This document shows, one piece after another, positions 61,793 to 64,000 of a stretch of 64,000 bases of DNA. The notes beneath the pieces are model-generated. The model had not been told where the DNA came from. It made no database searches and saw nothing but the letters and a program-made list of their open reading frames with translations. The translations under genes were made by a program, and so were the position numbers. Origin of the DNA: Maniola hyperantus (lineage: Eukaryota > Arthropoda > Insecta > Lepidoptera > Nymphalidae); the NCBI RefSeq assembly GCF_902806685.2, contig NC_048553.1, forward strand, positions 11,637,440-11,701,439, written 5' to 3'. Numbering within the stretch: the first letter of the stretch is position 1; every line of letters begins with the position of its first letter.

Positions 61793-61964
61793 ATATAAAA
61801 ATGAATCGCTAAATGTGTTGCTGATCGCAAATCTCGAGAACAGAATTTCGCTAATTCTTTTTTTTATAATATTCCTTGAAGTACGGGGATGGTTCTTACG
61901 GAGAGAAAAATTTAAAAAATTTCAATCGACTGTTAGGCGGTACAAAGTTCGCCGGGGCAGCTAG
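61793..61964 (+). mobile_element. Helitron-like element (type Z)
   Basis: TCTTCTCTATATATAAAAAT start after A, AATCGCTAAATGTGTTGCTG, GGGATGGTTCTTACGGAGAG, and GTTCGCCGGGGCAGCTAG end before T. Different sequence from types X and Y but the same end rules. Confidence 0.65.
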
Positions 61965-62348
61965 TTTCGTATAAAAAAAGGTTTACTTTTGACATTTAAC
62001 ACAGCATTTTCTTGAATCAATAACATAGATACAAAACAGTCTACCACTCAATGTGAATCTATCTATCTACTACAGCATTTTAGCCTCTATTGTCATTGTC
62101 ATAAGAACTATGTAAGTAGATGTGTTAGGTATAGGGTGTGGTGTACTTTGGTGAATTGTGCGGGAAAGGTAAGGAATCCGCTCCTCCGCCAATGTGTTTC
62201 AATTTAAGCTAAGCCGCTTGTCGATACGGGCTTCTACGGAATACCTTCAGACTGGGAGTTACAACTGGATCCAAGAAATAAAAGGAAATAAGGAAATGTA
62301 AATGCCGTTTCCGCATTTAATGTTTACAATTTTCTCTCTCTCCTATAT
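61965..62348. other. No recognisable feature
   Basis: Unassigned. It leads into the C tract. Confidence 0.4.
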
Positions 62349-62375
62349 CCCCCCCCCCCCCCCCCCCCCCCCCCC
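62349..62375 (+). repeat. Poly-C tract, 27 nt
   Basis: Uninterrupted run of C, which in some frames produces an artificial open frame on the reverse strand. Confidence 0.9.
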
Positions 62376-62382
62376 TCGACAT

Positions 62383-62690
62383 CAGTGCTACGTAACGATA
62401 ATGTTATCATACAGTATTGTAACTCGGCCGTATCGTACGTAAACATGCGATAGGGCTGCCCGCCTTTCCAGGTAATTAAAAAAAACTTATCTCTGGATGC
62501 GCGTGGAAAAATCGCGCGGTTATTAAAAAACAAAACACCATCCGTTCGTCACTGCGGCACAGTCGCGACTGGCAGTGTCCCGAGCACATCCCGAGATCGA
62601 GGCGCGTAGGTATAGCTCGCGTTTCGTCCGTTTGTATGAAGTTGGAATACTGTATGATAATATGTATTACCGTGGTACAGTGCTGCTAAC
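62383..62690. mobile_element. MITE, inverted relative of 57926
   Basis: AATGTTATCATACAGTATTG, ATCGCGCGGTTATTAAAAAA, CGAGATCGAGGCGCGTAGG and ATGTATTACCGTGGTA, reverse order and strand relative to 57926-58335. Confidence 0.75.
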
Positions 62691-62970
62691 TCCGGAATTC
62701 ACTTCAATATTTTTCACGAGAGTCTGGTCTGGTCTGGTTTGGTCGGATCCGAGTGAAGCTGGGGCGGGTCAGCTAGTGGTAGGGTGTATCTAGGCACTAG
62801 CTGACCTGCCCCAGTATCTCTCAGCTGGAATTTATGAAAATGTACAATCTACTCGGGGTTTTCCTTCCTTTTAGAACCTACGTGCAAAACATGAAGTTTC
62901 TGGACTACAAATTGAGCTGTAAATACATTGATATGTCAGTCAGTCAGTTACCTACTCCTTTTATTTTTTA
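62691..62970. other. Unassigned; a short inverted repeat
   Basis: CTGGGGCGGGTCAGCTAGTG and CACTAGCTGACCTGCCCCAG form an inverted repeat at about 62759-62813. A Helitron X scrap (TGATATGTCAGTCAGTCAG) is near 62930. Confidence 0.5.
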
Positions 62971-63194
62971 CTAGGTGATGCCCGCGACTTCGTTCGCGTG
63001 GATTTAGGTTTTTAAAAAGTCCGTGGGAACTCTTTGATTTTCGGGGTTAAAAAGTAGCCTATGTCCTTCCCCGGTATGCAAGATATCTCTGTACCAAGTT
63101 TCGTCAAAATCGGTTGAACGAATGGGCCGTAAAAGGCTAGCAGACAGACAGATAGACACACTTTCGCATTTATAATATTAGTACCTATATTATG
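62971..63194 (-). mobile_element. Helitron-like element (type Y)
   Basis: CTAG at 62971, hairpin CGCGACTTCGTTCGCG, core, CTGTACCAAGTTTCGTCAAA, GCAGACAGACAGATAGACAC and TTCGCATTTATAATATTAG. Confidence 0.8.
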
Positions 63195-63263
63195 GATTTA
63201 GGCAAAGTTAACGTTAATTTTGACTACACTAGGGCATTATTATGTATTCTGAGACAGTAGTAC

Positions 63264-63459
63264 ATCATCATCACCATCATCAACCGATAGACGTCCACTG
63301 CTGGACATAGGTCTCTTGTTGACTTCCACACGCCACGGTCTTGCGCCGCCTGAATCCAGCGGCTCCCTGCGACTCGTCTGATGTCGTCCGTCCACCTAGT
63401 GGGGGGTCTTCCAACACTGCGTCTTCCGGTGCGAGGTCGCCATTCCAGCACCTCAAGGC
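63264..63459 (-). pseudogene. RTE-clade LINE 3' end
   Basis: The minus-strand frame reads LEWRPRTGRRSVGRPPTRWT DDIRRVAGSRWIQAAQDRG, then is shifted near the end, followed by the ATGATGATG tail. Truncated on its 5' side near 63459. Confidence 0.85.
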
Positions 63460-63639
63460 AGTAAGTACAGTACTAGTCTATTCATAAGTAGAAAGATAGA
63501 TCTACTAACAAAACAACGCGCCTCCCAGTTGCTCGGAAAGGAATTATTGTGTACACAGACACACAGACACACAGACGTAGGAAAAATGTATCAACAAACG
63601 TAGTCGAGTGAGAAGTAAGCTTATAGGAAAATAGGAAAT

Positions 63640-63769
63640 ACAATCGGTCAAGTGCGAGTCGGTCTCGCACACGAAGGGTTCCGTACCATTGTACAAGAGA
63701 TAACTTTTAAGTAATTTTTTTTATCATTTTAATGGGGGCAATTTTGAAATTTTTATTATTTCTTTGTTA
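63640..63769 (+). mobile_element. Family A-related repeat end
   Basis: AATCGGTCAAGTGCGAGTCG GTC and CGAAGGGTTCCGTACCATTG, like 16403. The remainder is missing. Confidence 0.6.
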
Positions 63770-63900
63770 TCAGTACCCTTATTATAAATGCGAAAGTGTG
63801 TTTGTCCTTCAATCACGGCGCAACGGTGCAACGGATTGACGTGATTTTTTGTATAGACCTGGAGAGTGACGTAGGCTACTTTTATCCCGGAAAATCAAAG
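63770..63900 (+). mobile_element. Helitron type Y, 5' part
   Basis: TCAGTACCCTTATTATAAAT start, CAACGGATTGACGTGATTTT, TATCCCGGAAAATCAAAG, then cut by a LINE tail. Confidence 0.75.
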
Positions 63901-64000
63901 TTTTTTTTTTTTTTAGTTTATTGATCACGTTAATTTTCAATATACATTTAAAATACACAGTTCGCCATCCTCTAGAAACTGTTGAAGTGTATGTGAGGAT
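63901..64000 (-). mobile_element. LINE 3' end running off the window
   Basis: T-run at 63901-63914, then sequence whose complement encodes LQQFLEDGELCILNVY and a stop, a plausible LINE ORF2 C-terminus. Confidence 0.55.

Noticed and set aside
62324..62533. 69-residue frame with a Gly run
   Set aside because: It exists only because of the 27-nt C tract read on the other strand.

Overview
The window looks like transposon-saturated intergenic or intronic DNA from a moth or butterfly (Lepidoptera). That reading rests on the repeat content: tRNA-derived SINEs with lepidopteran-type bodies, RTE-, CR1/jockey- and R1-like LINE remains, many short Helitron-like elements ending in a CGCG-stem hairpin plus CTAG, and many terminal-inverted-repeat MITEs. 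I see no rRNA gene, no functional tRNA gene, no CRISPR array and no bacterial-type operon. These repeat family assignments come from recognising motifs, not from a database search.

Layout. 0-8 kb: a direct repeat holding an RTE fragment, a long-armed foldback element (1903-2255), a three-unit tandem repeat (3451-4215), SINEs, Helitrons and MITEs. 8-22 kb: SINEs, Helitrons and MITEs separated by AT-rich sequence with nothing recognisable. 22.3-25.8 kb: a recent tandem duplication of 1.6-1.9 kb units. 26.9-28.1 kb: a triplicated block. 28-32 kb: MITEs and LINE ends. 32.3 kb: one 180-nt open segment with intron-like borders, the best candidate host exon. 33-44 kb: LINE 3' ends, nested insertions and MITE pairs. 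44.3-50.5 kb: a nearly full-length CR1/jockey-like LINE on the minus strand with an intact-looking endonuclease and reverse transcriptase ORF2 and a PHD-type zinc-finger ORF1. It sits inside a SINE, and its ORF1 is broken by a 1.8-kb insertion that itself carries a gene-like two-exon structure with decayed repeats. 50.5-64 kb: more SINEs, MITEs and Helitrons, a nine-copy 32-bp minisatellite, and an R1-like LINE end with clear target-site duplications.

How the parts relate. The only recognisable protein functions belong to retrotransposons. LINE ORF1 (RNA-binding type) and ORF2 (nicking and reverse transcription) would act together. The SINEs, Helitrons and MITEs here encode nothing and would depend on enzymes supplied from elsewhere. 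Nesting gives a relative order of events: several MITEs, SINEs and Helitrons were in place before LINE ends landed in them, and the 22-26 kb duplication predates one LINE insertion. Two places may hold non-transposon coding sequence: 32287-32466 and 48087-48709. I cannot name either product.
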